37,213 bases of DNA from Anaerobacillus sp. (GTDB taxonomy: Bacteria; Bacillota; Bacilli; Bacillales_H; Anaerobacillaceae): assembly GCA_007120055.1 (NCBI GenBank), contig SKOL01000605.1, forward strand, positions 1 to 37,213, in the 5' to 3' direction. The notes beneath the pieces were generated by a model. It made no database searches, was not told where the DNA came from, and worked only from the letters and a program-made list of their open reading frames with translations. Shown here in pieces: positions 37,161 through 37,213 of the stretch (the first letter of the stretch is position 1; each line of letters opens with the position of its first letter). The position numbers and the translations under genes are program-made.

Positions 37161-37213
37161 TTCGTTCAATTACTTCACTTATAAAGCGATGTTCGTCTTC
37201 TAGGAAATCGAAA
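37138..37213 (-). CDS. Possible host gene, C-terminal end (partial)
   Basis: On the minus strand an open frame enters from the right edge and ends at TAG (complement of 37138-37140), reading FDFLEDEHRFISEVIERNKN and PQHD. The composition looks protein-like and the convergent orientation with glnA, sharing its terminator, is reasonable. With only 24 codons visible I cannot name it. Confidence 0.4.
   Translation of the reverse strand, partial: FDFLEDEHRFISEVIERNKNPQHD

Overview
The window holds one complete integrated element of about 37 kb, sitting in the 3' end of a chromosomal glnA gene of a low-GC Gram-positive host. The GlnA C-terminus, strong AAGGAGG-type ribosome sites, AT-rich DNA and Bacillus-type phage families point to Bacillaceae; I cannot name genus or species. 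A 33-bp perfect direct repeat (173-205 and 37087-37119), inside a 59-bp imperfect repeat of the last glnA codons, marks attL and attR. The element brings its own glnA end and its own terminator (214-244). The displaced native end and native terminator lie beyond attR.

Left arm (about 250-12350): a tyrosine integrase and a phage-type repressor on the minus strand, a divergent promoter/operator switch, a run of small early genes, a replication initiator with eleven iterons at 18-22 bp spacing overlapping its 3' end, a sigma-70 region-4-like regulator (possibly frameshifted), XRE regulators, an HNH homing endonuclease, a tRNA-like RNA with a shortened anticodon arm, many short proteins and a RelE-type toxin-antitoxin pair.

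Centre (12455-25011): a rightward siphophage morphogenesis operon: TerS, a small tyrosine recombinase, TerL, portal, minor head protein, scaffold, N4-gp56-type capsid, connectors, two related tail-tube-like proteins, tail terminator, tail chaperones joined by a -1 frameshift site, and tape measure. It stops at a strong terminator just after the tape measure. No Dit, Tal, baseplate, receptor-binding protein or holin is visible in the window. In their place stand a potassium-channel gene and a secreted DNA-processing-like MBL/HhH protein with a DUF3006 partner.

Right arm (27600-36900): a minus-strand accessory block (HNH protein, membrane-anchored Mrr-like nuclease, XRE regulator) and then a plasmid- or conjugation-like module: ParM-like actin, ParR-like partner, membrane-bound M23 peptidase, FtsK/SpoIIIE-type translocase, replication-relaxation protein and a VirB2-like small membrane protein. 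A set of small proteins under a second repressor/operator ends the element.

Overall the element looks like a chimera of a temperate phage and a self-replicating, actively partitioned, possibly DNA-transferring plasmid or integrative element. How it spreads (own particles, helper-completed particles, FtsK-driven transfer, or several of these) cannot be settled from sequence alone.
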